A DNA stretch of 61,140 nucleotides from UBA4665 sp036388555. Lineage in GTDB: Bacteria; Patescibacteriota; Saccharimonadia; Saccharimonadales; UBA4665. Position numbers and translations under genes: made by a program. The DNA lies in assembly GCA_036388555.1 (NCBI GenBank), contig DASVRP010000005.1, positions 1 to 61,140 of the forward strand, in the 5' to 3' direction. This document shows, in pieces, positions 43,406 to 51,997 of this stretch (positions within the stretch are counted from its first letter, which is position 1; each line of letters opens with the position of its first letter). The notes under the pieces were generated by a model that worked only from the letters and a program-made list of their open reading frames with translations, had not been told where the DNA came from and searched no databases.

Positions 43406-45802
43406 ATGAAACGTCGTAGCGCAAAGAAGCTGGTACTGGCTAAGGCCAGATACATCAGGAACTATACCAAGCAGCACCGGATCGCCGTACTGGTCATATC
43501 TGGTGTCGTGCTGGTAGGTGTGCTGATCGCGCTCGCTGCCAGTGGGCAGGGGCCGTTCTCATCGTCGGAGCCGGAACTGGGCACTGTCACAGGCGGTGCC
43601 ACTATCATCACCGATTCCGAAGCGTCCGGCGGGCAAGGTATCAAGTTCGGGGCCTCACAGCCGACCAGCGGACATCCGTTCCTCATCACCAGGCGGTCAG
43701 AGTTTCCGACATGGCAGGCCCGCGCCGCGCAAACGCCTTGGTCCGGGATGAAGGCCCGTGCCCAGGCCGATTGCGACACCCTGGCATTCCTTACTGACGG
43801 CACGACCAAGGACAAGGGTACCCGCTACCGCGACATCATGGGGGCCTGCTCCCTGATGTATATCCTGGATCCGGCCAACAAGGCGGCCTACCTTGCGAAA
43901 CTCCATGCAGGATTCACCGGCTGGCCTGCATTGTTCAACCAGATGAAGGCCGACTACGTCAACAGCAGCAACCGCTGGGTACAGGTCGTGCCGCCTTCCA
44001 GCGCCTTCTTCAATTCTGTCATAGCGCTGGACACGGTGTATGACGATCTGACCGCCGCGCAGCGTACGACGTACGAGAATAGCCTTGATGCCGTCGCCGA
44101 ATGGTTCTGGGTAGAGGACCGCAGCTGGGGCACGGCGACCTACGGGGTTCGGGCCGTCTGGGCTACCTACCAGAATGACACCGCCCGGCGCAGTACCGCA
44201 CTGACGCAGTATCGTAACCAATACCTTGAATGGCTGACAAGTGACGGCGTCTTCTTCCAGGGTCCGGAATATGCCCTGGCACGATACGGCGGCGACCGCC
44301 CGGCCAAATCAAACTTCATGCATGTCGCTGAATACACCGGCGTAGACCGCTCGTATTACAATAACACCACAGTAAAGGGGTTTTATGAGTGGCTGCTGTC
44401 GTTCGCCTATGGCCCATTCAACGGGATGTCCGGTTTCGGTGATTCAGGGCCGCTCGGAAATCAGATGAGCACCTTTTACCCGCAGGGGATCGTCTTCAAT
44501 GCCGGCAAGGTCTCGGCCGCTGCAGCAGGGTATGCGCAGTACCGCCAGGCAGTCGGCATATCCAAGATGCCTAGCGACCTAGTCGATTACGTGACAGCTA
44601 CGCCGCCGGTGACGGCCCAGGTACCGAAGAGCCGGGCCTGGAAGCAGGGCGGTGCGGCGTTCTGGGAAAACAATGCGACCAAGGATGCTCTGAAGGGCGA
44701 CCTCTGGAACACCACCAAATCAGACGGTCACTCGCACAAGGATGTCAACGCCGTCTACCTGACTGGATACGGAGAAAATCTGCTCATGAACTCCGGTTAC
44801 AACGGCGCCGGCAATGACGCGCTCGGCGCCAGCTGGGAATCGATCAATAACTTCGCCGAATCGAGCAATACCGTGCTCCTCGGCGCTGCCGACCACGCCA
44901 CCAAGACGGGCGACGGCATCTCTGAATCCCTGGTCGGCAACGGTCTGGATTACGCCAGCGGTACCGGCGATGCGATTTTCCCGGGAGCTGCCAAACATGT
45001 CCGAAACTTCATCATGGTCCACCCGCAGGACGGTGTACACGGCTACTTCGTCAATGCCGACGAGGTGACGGGCGCGTCTGCCGGGCAGCTGGCCAAGCTA
45101 GTCTATCATCCGGCTTCAGCGAACGTCGCGACGGTCCAGTCAGGTGCAGAGTACAAGTGGACGGTACGCATCCGCAAGACGACGGATACGTTCCTGAGCA
45201 TATTTCTCGGCAAGGCGCCGACCAGCCTGAGCCTGGAGGATGGCGTGATAGCCGGCTGGACGCGGGGGATGGTCGGCAAATACATGAACGCCCGGTTCGA
45301 GACCAACACCAGCGGCAATAACCGGTTCATAAGCGTCATGTTCCCGCACGATAGCACCCACGCCAAAGCCAATTTTGCACGCATCGCACCTGCTGGAGCG
45401 ACTGGGGCCACGATCACCCAGGGGCAGTCTGTCGATTATGCCCTGGAATCCGGCGGCGCCGATGTCAGTACCGGCGGCGCCGATGTCAGTACCGGCGGCG
45501 CCGGTTTCCGTGCTGGCGCTGTCGTCTTCCGCCGCATCGGCACCGAGACGAAGTTTTACTTCGCCCGCAGCAGCACCAAGTTCGACGCTGGTAACGGCCA
45601 GGGATTCACGTCTGATCTGCCCGTCAGCATACAGATGCGCGACCGCTCCGGCAGCATCACAGCATCCGAAGCCCGCATCGTCACCTTCCGCTACCCAGGC
45701 ATCGCCTCGGTAACTATCGACGGCCAATCCGTGACAGGCACTCCCGTGATCGGCGGCATCCAGGTCAACCTGACGGCCGGCACCCACGCGATCCGGCTTT
45801 AA
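43406..45802 (+). CDS. Membrane-anchored heparinase II/III-like polysaccharide lyase
   Basis: A basic N-terminus and one transmembrane segment (IAVLVISGVVLVGVLIALAA) precede an E-x-E-x-G...DSEASGG...KFG module like that of the deacetylases. Residues ~100-370 form an alpha-toroid-like region, and ~410-700 a heparinase II/III-type beta domain with the signature DGHSHKDVNAVYLTGYGENLLMNSG. The enzyme family eliminates uronic-acid-containing polysaccharides (heparan, alginate, oligo-alginate), but the substrate is open. A 7-residue GGADVST repeat occurs near residue 685. Confidence 0.68.
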   Translation: MKRRSAKKLVLAKARYIRNYTKQHRIAVLVISGVVLVGVLIALAASGQGPFSSSEPELGTVTGGATIITDSEASGGQGIKFGASQPTSGHPFLITRRSEFPTWQARAAQTPWSGMKARAQADCDTLAFLTDGTTKDKGTRYRDIMGACSLMYILDPANKAAYLAKLHAGFTGWPALFNQMKADYVNSSNRWVQVVPPSSAFFNSVIALDTVYDDLTAAQRTTYENSLDAVAEWFWVEDRSWGTATYGVRAVWATYQNDTARRSTALTQYRNQYLEWLTSDGVFFQGPEYALARYGGDRPAKSNFMHVAEYTGVDRSYYNNTTVKGFYEWLLSFAYGPFNGMSGFGDSGPLGNQMSTFYPQGIVFNAGKVSAAAAGYAQYRQAVGISKMPSDLVDYVTATPPVTAQVPKSRAWKQGGAAFWENNATKDALKGDLWNTTKSDGHSHKDVNAVYLTGYGENLLMNSGYNGAGNDALGASWESINNFAESSNTVLLGAADHATKTGDGISESLVGNGLDYASGTGDAIFPGAAKHVRNFIMVHPQDGVHGYFVNADEVTGASAGQLAKLVYHPASANVATVQSGAEYKWTVRIRKTTDTFLSIFLGKAPTSLSLEDGVIAGWTRGMVGKYMNARFETNTSGNNRFISVMFPHDSTHAKANFARIAPAGATGATITQGQSVDYALESGGADVSTGGADVSTGGAGFRAGAVVFRRIGTETKFYFARSSTKFDAGNGQGFTSDLPVSIQMRDRSGSITASEARIVTFRYPGIASVTIDGQSVTGTPVIGGIQVNLTAGTHAIRL
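45450..45504 (+). repeat. 21-nt tandem repeat within the lyase gene
   Basis: Two perfect copies of a 21-nt unit encoding GGADVST, plus a partial third, keep the frame. This is a small in-frame length polymorphism site. Confidence 0.85.
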
Positions 45803-45887
45803 AACGATTACGCTCCTGGTTTCCGGCGGGTGTGTCTAAAGCGGAGCGGTAGTGCAGCAGCGTGAATTATGAGTAAGCATAACAATA

Positions 45888-45916
45888 TTGACAAATTGAT
45901 ACAACAGTGCTAATAT
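45888..45916 (+). promoter_or_regulatory. Consensus promoter with leaderless start
   Basis: TTGACA, exactly 17 nt, TAATAT, then 6 nt to ATG 45923. The predicted transcription start is the A of the start codon. This is the best leaderless example in the window. Confidence 0.8.
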
Positions 45917-45922
45917 ACGTTT

Positions 45923-46402
45923 ATGGACAAATACAAACCCTACAGTGCATCAATCGTAACACCGGCAGAAGTGACGGTCCATGCTACCGGAACAGGCGAC
46001 ACTGAGCCCATCGATGAATTTGAAATACCAGTTACGACGCTATCGGCTGAAACGGTACTACCGGTTGGCCGTGAAAGGGAGTTGCCAGTCACAAAGCGCC
46101 AGGTCTTTGCCCACAAGATGGGAAAGAAGCTGGTCCGCAAGACCGCGCAGATGGTAGATACAGGCACGACGGCTCGCCGCTTGCGTAGCCCGGCCCTATT
46201 CCTGCGCGAAGAAGTAGATTATGATGCGCTTAACGCGGCTCTGAACGATGGCCTGGAGGATTCGGGAGTTTCTGCCAGGGCGCGGGTCGTACAGAAATGG
46301 GATGGAAGTGTGGGTGATCCAGGATTTGCCCATTTTATAGAACTAGAAGAGGTTGATGGCCAGCCCGTTCGATTCCACGATACGCCCGGTTGGCGGAAGT
46401 AG
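45923..46402 (+). CDS. Protein of unknown function
   Basis: The 159-residue soluble protein has a disordered-looking N-terminal half and a basic middle (KMGKKLVRKTAQ). The C-terminal part (ARVVQKWDGSVGDPGFAHFIELEEVDG) may be a small alpha/beta domain. No family is recognised. Its promoter is near-consensus and leaderless. Confidence 0.55.
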   Translation: MDKYKPYSASIVTPAEVTVHATGTGDTEPIDEFEIPVTTLSAETVLPVGRERELPVTKRQVFAHKMGKKLVRKTAQMVDTGTTARRLRSPALFLREEVDYDALNAALNDGLEDSGVSARARVVQKWDGSVGDPGFAHFIELEEVDGQPVRFHDTPGWRK

Positions 46403-46410
46403 GCTGCGAC

Positions 46411-47628
46411 ATGGCCCACCCAAACGCACTTCAGGGGCACCATACCGGTCCGGAGACCATGCCGGATACCGGCAGGTTCCTGACCGACGAAGAATACCGT
46501 TTCATCCAGAACAATATCGTCATCGGCTGTACCGACGTGTTGATCATCGACCCGACGACTAATGAAGCACTCTCCGGGTACCGGCAGCAAAAGCCCCAGG
46601 AAGGTTACTGGTTCTCCTGTGGCGGCCGTATGAAACGGGGCCAGAGCTATCAGGAGGCAGGTGCTTCCAAAATAAAAGCTGAACTCGGTATGGAGATCGA
46701 TCCAGACCGTCTCGAGTTCCTGACAGCCTATTCGACGGCTTTCGACGAGCGCGCCCAGCAACCCCGCGAAGAAGGCGTCCACACCAGTAATGCTGTCGTC
46801 ACGTTGTTCGTCACGCCGGAGGAGCGCGGCCAGATGGCGATCAGCCTCAATGAGGAACACGAGAAAGCCGACTGGGTCCCTCTAGAGGATATAGCCCAGG
46901 ACGACGAAACATTCCCCGTCGTTCTCCGTGATGCGATCGGCAAAGTGGAAGATTCGCTCTGCCTCGAATTTGCACTTCAGACCAGGGATTTTGAAACTAG
47001 CGCCCACCAGCTCAAGGAACGTCGCCGTGAGGTGGTAGACATGCCACGGACTTCATTCGAAGTGCCGGAGGACCATGTTTTTTTCGTCGCAGACACCCGC
47101 TCACAGTATTACAATGAAGACCCATTCCAGACGGCACTGTATTCGACACGCGCCGGTGGTGTCGTAGAGGCAGCTACTCTCGAACGTGCGATCTCAGGCC
47201 CCGGGTACGAGAAAAGGCAGGGCGCATTGCTCGCTGAAGGCGAATCCGTAACTATGGAAACCTATCTGCTCGGCTACCCGGTGACTACCAAGGTGCAGAA
47301 TATCGAAGGCACCGCCCAGCTCATCGAAGCCTGTGAGTTGCCCCAAGAGGTCGTCGATGATGCTAACCTCCTTGAGCTTGCTATCAGCGACCCATATAAG
47401 GGGGGTCTGTACGGCCGCAAGCACTATACGAAACGGTTCATCACCGAGCAGCGTATCAAACGGGGCTTGATCGCAGGCAAGGACCATAGTGGTGAGCGTA
47501 CGCCGATTGCCGCCACCTACCAGGGCGAAAAAGAGGCCGGTGGCCACAGGTATACCGGGCCTATCAGTCCTTACTACGACGACCTGCGCAGGCAGCACGC
47601 AAAAAATCTTGCCGATCCAAGCTATTAG
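46411..47628 (+). CDS. Nudix-like hydrolase domain fused to an unknown C-terminal domain
   Basis: Residues ~15-170 are Nudix-like: VLIIDPTTNEALSGYRQ, then GYWFSCGGRMKRGQSYQEAG and KAELGM. The last two align with the Nudix box but lack the full REUxEE core, as in GDP-mannose mannosyl hydrolases. A shared WVPLEDIA-type strand ends the fold. Residues ~200-405 form an unassigned domain. A TTG at 46390 is in frame but overlaps the previous gene, so ATG 46411 is preferred. Confidence 0.65.
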   Translation: MAHPNALQGHHTGPETMPDTGRFLTDEEYRFIQNNIVIGCTDVLIIDPTTNEALSGYRQQKPQEGYWFSCGGRMKRGQSYQEAGASKIKAELGMEIDPDRLEFLTAYSTAFDERAQQPREEGVHTSNAVVTLFVTPEERGQMAISLNEEHEKADWVPLEDIAQDDETFPVVLRDAIGKVEDSLCLEFALQTRDFETSAHQLKERRREVVDMPRTSFEVPEDHVFFVADTRSQYYNEDPFQTALYSTRAGGVVEAATLERAISGPGYEKRQGALLAEGESVTMETYLLGYPVTTKVQNIEGTAQLIEACELPQEVVDDANLLELAISDPYKGGLYGRKHYTKRFITEQRIKRGLIAGKDHSGERTPIAATYQGEKEAGGHRYTGPISPYYDDLRRQHAKNLADPSY

Positions 47629-47672
47629 CAAAACAGCCGTATCCCGTTCCGGAGCCACGAACCCGCTACTAA

Positions 47673-47701
47673 TTGACCAAACTCAAAAATTATAGTAAAG
47701 T
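47673..47701 (+). promoter_or_regulatory. Promoter of the CPBP protease gene
   Basis: TTGACC, 17 nt, TAAAGT. The -35 box contains the TTG that a gene finder would take as the start codon. A 5' UTR of about 34 nt with GAGAGGA (47729-47735) then leads to GTG 47742. Confidence 0.5.
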
Positions 47702-47741
47702 AGCCCGGTACCTGCACATTCCCAATTTGAGAGGACACTAC

Positions 47742-48839
47742 GTGTCTAGCTTGCGTGAGTACATCGTTCCCGGACTGGCGACAGTTACCATCGACACGCT
47801 TGACGACGGGGAACCGACCGTCAAGATCGTGCTTGACCCTGCCTACCGCGGGGACCTGAACGACCTGGCCGCCGCCAACCCCTACCCGGAAGGCGTCTAC
47901 CTGCAGTGCGACTCGACGAGTTGCATCAACGATCCGGCCCTGGCCAGATTCATGGAAGTCCTGTCCCACTGGGACTACGACCATGACGGCCTCTTCGACG
48001 CTGACGTCCTGGCCCGGGACATCGAGGAGTCGCTCTGGCGGAGTACCGAGACACCAGCGGTGTTCCACCGTCCATCGGAGGGGCTCTACACCGGGACGCT
48101 GATGCGCCTCATGCCACCGCCACCGGACCGGCACATCATCTACAGCTTTGACGAGCTGAAGAAGCGGTTCCGCCTGTGGCACTACTTCATCGGCCTGCCG
48201 CTGATCGCTGTGATCCTGGGGCTCGTCCAGCTGCAGATCCACTACCTGCCGTTCATGAAGTACAGCGTCATCAGCGGTATGTTCGCGGTCGGATCCTGGT
48301 TCGGACTAAAGGAGTGGATGACCCTGGTCATCTTCATCGTATTGACCGCGGTCGTGAGGAACGTGTTCGACAAGAAGGGCGACAACCCGTTGTCCATCTC
48401 CAAGCACACCTACGGCTTCTTCAACAAGTTCGCCGTCTACGAGGAGCAGGGTTTCCGTGAGGGAGCTGAGAACTGGACCTTCGGCCAACGCGTCACCAGC
48501 TGCCTGGTGTTCGGAGCGGTCCACATGACCAACCTGATCTACCCTCTGGCGACGATCCTGCCGTTGGCTCTGGGCGGGGCGGTCTTCATGGCGGTCTACC
48601 TCCGGGTCTACCGTCGTACGCGTTTCCGTCGCAGTGCAGTGTTGACCGCAGCGCTCGTGCACCGCGTGTACAACCGTCTGGCCCTCACCGCGATCGTCAT
48701 CGCGCTGTCGCTCAGCTTCGGCTGGTGGGTCGTCGGACTGTTCGGTGTCATGGCACTCGTGCTGTGGATCGATGCGGCCCTTGGGGAGCGCAAGTTCCAG
48801 CAAGTGGTCCAGCCTGAGCGGTCAACCGTCTCGCGCTGA
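47742..48839 (+). CDS. CPBP-family intramembrane glutamic endopeptidase
   Basis: A soluble N-terminal part (~130 residues) is followed by six to seven transmembrane segments. The CPBP/Abi motifs are visible: EEQGFREG (EExxxR-like), FGAVHMTN (FxxxH) and LVHRVYN (HxxxN). Relatives include the CAAX protease Rce1 and bacteriocin-immunity proteins. The frame extends upstream to TTG 47673, but that codon lies in the -35 box, whereas GTG 47742 has a good SD 6 nt upstream. Third positions are unusually C/G-rich compared with the neighbours, hinting at transfer. Confidence 0.78.
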   Translation: MSSLREYIVPGLATVTIDTLDDGEPTVKIVLDPAYRGDLNDLAAANPYPEGVYLQCDSTSCINDPALARFMEVLSHWDYDHDGLFDADVLARDIEESLWRSTETPAVFHRPSEGLYTGTLMRLMPPPPDRHIIYSFDELKKRFRLWHYFIGLPLIAVILGLVQLQIHYLPFMKYSVISGMFAVGSWFGLKEWMTLVIFIVLTAVVRNVFDKKGDNPLSISKHTYGFFNKFAVYEEQGFREGAENWTFGQRVTSCLVFGAVHMTNLIYPLATILPLALGGAVFMAVYLRVYRRTRFRRSAVLTAALVHRVYNRLALTAIVIALSLSFGWWVVGLFGVMALVLWIDAALGERKFQQVVQPERSTVSR

Positions 48840-48877
48840 ACCTGCTGTCCTCTTGTTGGTAGTCAGTGTGTAAGACG

Positions 48878-49003
48878 TCCCGGGCGGGGTGAAGAGAGTC
48901 ATCAGACTCGTCCCGTCCGGGAATCAGGACCTGAACATACGTCGTGGCCTCCGGGTTACGAATTTCGCGTCACGCGATAACGTATATGTAAGGTCCTGTT
49001 TTT
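48878..49003 (+). ncRNA. Candidate structured RNA / complex terminator
   Basis: Two consecutive hairpins follow the CPBP gene. The first has an 11-bp outer stem TCCCGGGCGGG/CCCGTCCGGGA enclosing GAGTC/GACTC. The second pairs CAGGACC...ACATACGT (48925-48942) with ACGTATATGT...GGTCCTG (48980-48998), encloses CGCG-TCA-CGCG, and is followed by TTTTT. It could be a terminator with internal structure or a small RNA. No known family is recognised. Confidence 0.4.
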
Positions 49004-49051
49004 ATGTCCCGGCCTATCCGCCGCCGTAATCAGCTTTCTCGCGCAATCGGC

Positions 49052-49057
49052 TATACT
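49052..49057 (+). promoter_or_regulatory. -10 box of the 49066 gene (leaderless start)
   Basis: TATACT, 8 nt, ATG 49066; no SD. Confidence 0.45.
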
Positions 49058-49065
49058 GTACCCAT

Positions 49066-49371
49066 ATGGACCCAAAACTGCACGACTTCATCGATGAGAT
49101 ACTCAGGATCCAGCCCGGTATGGCCGGTGTCGGCAGTGCGGCTTCCGGCATCCTCGGGACCACCGGTACGGAAGGTGTAGCCGGTGAGCGGTTGCGGGCT
49201 GACGCGCTGGACTTCGCCCGCGAGTACAGCCGCCCGCAGCCGCAGCGTGAGGGGCTCATCCGGGCGGCCCAGGCTTTGGAGGGCTCGCTACAGACTGTCA
49301 AGATGGTCAGTGGCGTCTCCGACGCCAAGCTCGACAAACTGGTCGGAACCCTGCATTCCTTCCTGACATGA
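49066..49371 (+). CDS. Small helical protein of unknown function
   Basis: The 101-residue, soluble, helix-rich protein (FIDEILRIQPG, RADALDFAREYSRP, KLDKLVGTLHSFL) shows no recognised family. Its minimal promoter sits directly against the ATG. Confidence 0.55.
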   Translation: MDPKLHDFIDEILRIQPGMAGVGSAASGILGTTGTEGVAGERLRADALDFAREYSRPQPQREGLIRAAQALEGSLQTVKMVSGVSDAKLDKLVGTLHSFLT

Positions 49372-49422
49372 CGACTCCATCGCCTACCGCTGTACAAGGC
49401 TGGCAAATATCACAAAAAATGT

Positions 49423-49428
49423 TATTAT
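49423..49428 (+). promoter_or_regulatory. -10 box of the 49435 gene (leaderless start)
   Basis: TATTAT, 6 nt, ATG 49435; TGGCAA about 17 nt further upstream is a possible -35. Confidence 0.5.
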
Positions 49429-49434
49429 GTCATC

Positions 49435-50313
49435 ATGTCAGACAGATTCGATGCGCCTCTCCATATCCCGACCAGTGATGAAAGCGTCTACCTTGCCGAG
49501 CCTCTGCCTGGTGAGCTGACCGCCATCATCGATGCATTGCCGTATGAGGTAGATGATCTGCCCGAGGGCGGCACGGCATTCGCCCAGGAAGCACAGCTCC
49601 TGAATATCGTGGATAGTGACACCCGGGTGGGTTCGGTACTGCTGGGTGCGGTTCCCGGCGAGTCCGATGGCGACATCGGCTTCTGGGTAAAGCCCGAATT
49701 CCGTGGCTGCGGCTATGCGACGACTGCCGTCAGGGCCTTGACCGGATACGCGTCGCAGCGGTTGTCGAAGCTCCATGCCATCATCCCGGAGGGCAACCCG
49801 GCGGCAGCTGGCGTCCTGGGCCATGTCGGCTATGAACATGTGTCGGCCGGGGACGGGTTCGAATTCTATGAATACTCGGGAGAGGGCCGTCCGCGCCGGA
49901 CGGTCGGCGTCCTGAAGCATCGGGCTACCCGGGGCAGCATGGGGGGCAGGACGGACAGCGCCATCTTCGACGACGACCCGGCAGCACTGAACCGGATGAT
50001 CAGGAAATTCGCCGGCCCCAAAAATCCCGGCCTGCAGGATGCGATCACCGAAGCTATCGGCCAGCTCAGCCGCGTACCGGACGGCATCGCCTCTGAAAAA
50101 CTTGAAGCATTCGGTGACAGCGAGCCGACCATCGGCAGTTCGAGGGTGTCGATGAAACGGATGAAGCCCTCGGAACTCCCGGATTTCGGCTACAAGAGCG
50201 CGCTCCGTGATATACGTATCGTCTTCGGAGTATTCGAAGACGAACATAACGGGCAATTGCTCGGTATCCTCGAAATCCTGCACCGTGACGACTTTGGTAA
50301 GAAGTACAATTGA
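49435..50313 (+). CDS. GNAT-like acetyltransferase with C-terminal extension
   Basis: Residues ~20-150 show a GNAT fold (DIGFWVKPEFRGCGYATTAVRAL with the acetyl-CoA loop, then NPAAAGVLGHVGYEHV), similar to RimJ/RimL-type enzymes. Residues ~160-292 (GGRTDSAIFDDDPAALNRMIRKF and onward) are an unassigned domain. A long antisense frame covers the whole gene, but the GNAT motifs and the leaderless promoter identify this strand as coding. Confidence 0.72.
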   Translation: MSDRFDAPLHIPTSDESVYLAEPLPGELTAIIDALPYEVDDLPEGGTAFAQEAQLLNIVDSDTRVGSVLLGAVPGESDGDIGFWVKPEFRGCGYATTAVRALTGYASQRLSKLHAIIPEGNPAAAGVLGHVGYEHVSAGDGFEFYEYSGEGRPRRTVGVLKHRATRGSMGGRTDSAIFDDDPAALNRMIRKFAGPKNPGLQDAITEAIGQLSRVPDGIASEKLEAFGDSEPTIGSSRVSMKRMKPSELPDFGYKSALRDIRIVFGVFEDEHNGQLLGILEILHRDDFGKKYN

Positions 50314-50338
50314 CAATTACACAAACATAAGCTATAAT
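50310..50338 (+). promoter_or_regulatory. Perfect consensus sigma-70-type promoter
   Basis: TTGACA, exactly 17 nt, TATAAT: both hexamers are perfect. Transcription should start near 50345 and would cover a small ORF (50379) or a small RNA before the next gene. Confidence 0.85.
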
Positions 50339-50378
50339 GTAAGATGTTACTAAACATAAAAAGGTATGACAAAATAAC

Positions 50379-50474
50379 ATGAACCACCTCTATATCGCCC
50401 TTATCGTGAGCGAGCCACCGGCCGTCCGTTACAGCAAGGCCGACCTGGCCCTCGGCCGCACCGCACAGGGCTGA
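50379..50474 (+). CDS. Possible 31-residue small protein
   Basis: ATG 50379 to TGA 50472-50474 encodes MNHLYIALIVSEPP...AQG. It is the first sizeable ORF downstream of the perfect promoter at 50310. No SD precedes it, and coding status is uncertain. The transcript could instead be a small RNA. Confidence 0.3.
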   Translation: MNHLYIALIVSEPPAVRYSKADLALGRTAQG

Positions 50475-50537
50475 ACCCAGAATGCATAAGATCACGCACG
50501 CCGCACCCGCCGCAACCTCATACAATAGAAAGTAATC

Positions 50538-51260
50538 ATGGCCCTATTCGGTAGAAACAAGCACAAGCAGCACGAGCCGGCACCAGACGGACTGCCGCCG
50601 ATCGACTGGGACAACAGTCCCGGCCCCGAAGACACACCCAGCCCCTGGGATATCCGCCTCGGCAAGCAGGTCGGCCGCCGGACGATGCAGGCTGCCATGG
50701 CGCCGGAACGTCCACAGGCTCCGACGCACGATGCTGAAACCGGCAAGCCGCTAGATTCCTATGCGCGGGAGATCAAATCCCGCATGGTCCGGCTGGAGGG
50801 CAGGCAGCAGGAGTTCCTTTGGGAAGCTTATCAGAAAAACGTGCCCAAGGAAGACCTGGCGACGCTTGTCGCGGACGCTATGAACGGCGGTGTCCTGCCA
50901 AGGATCATCCGCGGCCACGCCGAACCGGGCCAGGCGAAGGTGCATCTGCTGGACGGCAAAGTGACGCCGGAGCTGTTGCAGGTCGAGGCAGACCGCGCCC
51001 CGGGGCAGGGGCCGAACGGTGATTTCATCGGTTCGATCGGTTTCTCGCAGTCCTACGCCATGGGCGAAGTGCAGCCCGACGCTACATTCAGCAAGACGAC
51101 GATCGACGGGCTGCCGCTCACCGGTGACAACGGGCCGCTCAGCGAGAACGACAAGGCCGCGCTCCGCATGATCGACGACAGTATGACGACGGCCTTTTAC
51201 GCCGGTGGACAGGCAGGCGGGCTAGTCACCCGCGGCGGGCCAGACGGAATGATAGACTAG
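50538..51260 (+). CDS. Soluble protein of unknown function
   Basis: The 240-residue protein starts with a basic tail (FGRNKHKQHEP) and a Pro/Asp-rich disordered stretch, followed by a helical region (YAREIKSRMVRLEGRQQEFLWEAY) and a Gly-rich C-terminus. No family is recognised. TACAAT (50521-50526) lies 11 nt before the ATG. The next gene begins 11 nt downstream, so the two may form an operon. Confidence 0.55.
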   Translation: MALFGRNKHKQHEPAPDGLPPIDWDNSPGPEDTPSPWDIRLGKQVGRRTMQAAMAPERPQAPTHDAETGKPLDSYAREIKSRMVRLEGRQQEFLWEAYQKNVPKEDLATLVADAMNGGVLPRIIRGHAEPGQAKVHLLDGKVTPELLQVEADRAPGQGPNGDFIGSIGFSQSYAMGEVQPDATFSKTTIDGLPLTGDNGPLSENDKAALRMIDDSMTTAFYAGGQAGGLVTRGGPDGMID

Positions 51261-51271
51261 AACTATACCCT

Positions 51272-51877
51272 ATGAACTCCCCTATGATCCCCGATTATGA
51301 ACACCACGTACCACGGCGGGCAGCCCCGGTCCTGATGATGGCTGCGACGGTCCTGCAGCGCCTTGCCGTCGACGACTCCATCCCAGTCGCCTGGAGCCGG
51401 GTGCCGCAGGGGTTCGAGCGTGAACTGCCAGCCTTCTTTCTTGGTACGGACCTCAGCAACCGCCACCGCGATCGGATGCGGATCCCTGTCCGCGAGGCCG
51501 GTATCGTCGTCAGTTTCGACCAGGACTCCCTGGGATATACCGGTATCCATGCCCGTCCGCTTGGCAAGGCCGCCGTCTCTACGGTCGCCTACGACATGGA
51601 TACGGAATCACTCACCTGGCAGACGACGCGGAGCAACAGGGACAGACAGGGCGTCGCCGTCTACAAAGACCCTGGTTTCATGCGCGATAGACCGTTGCTC
51701 GCACCTGATTGGCAGAACACCGGCTTCACGCTGCCCGGTGCCGGAGTCGGTGTAGTCAGGGTAGAGGAGCCCGGTTCGCGGACGCGTTACTATGCCATCG
51801 GGGCCGACTTCGACCGGCGCCCCGACGACCGCAAGGTCAGGCCGGCCATCCTCGAGATCGAACCCGTCCGAGCCTAA
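51272..51877 (+). CDS. Soluble protein of unknown function
   Basis: The 201-residue protein has many predicted beta strands (AGIVVSFDQDSLGYTGI, AAVSTVAYDMDTESLTW) and no signal peptide. No family is recognised. It is close behind the 50538 gene and ends 120 nt before kaiC. Confidence 0.55.
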   Translation: MNSPMIPDYEHHVPRRAAPVLMMAATVLQRLAVDDSIPVAWSRVPQGFERELPAFFLGTDLSNRHRDRMRIPVREAGIVVSFDQDSLGYTGIHARPLGKAAVSTVAYDMDTESLTWQTTRSNRDRQGVAVYKDPGFMRDRPLLAPDWQNTGFTLPGAGVGVVRVEEPGSRTRYYAIGADFDRRPDDRKVRPAILEIEPVRA

Positions 51878-51997
51878 ACTGGCAGCACATACAAGACGAT
51901 ATATATAAGACGATCGTCCCGCGCTGTGAAATAGCCAATAGCCGTCCCGCCACCGCGTGGTGTACACTGTGGGTAAAGAGAAGGGATATGACTGTCT

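Noticed and set aside
45140..45787. Minus-strand 215-codon ORF with GTDIGAAGTDIGAAG repeats
   Set aside because: It simply reflects the 21-nt tandem repeat of the plus-strand lyase gene read on the other strand.
49438..50316. An 878-nt minus-strand ORF covering the GNAT gene at 49435
   Set aside because: The plus strand encodes recognisable GNAT motifs and has its own -10 box. The minus-strand protein has no family features and mirrors high-GC codon bias.
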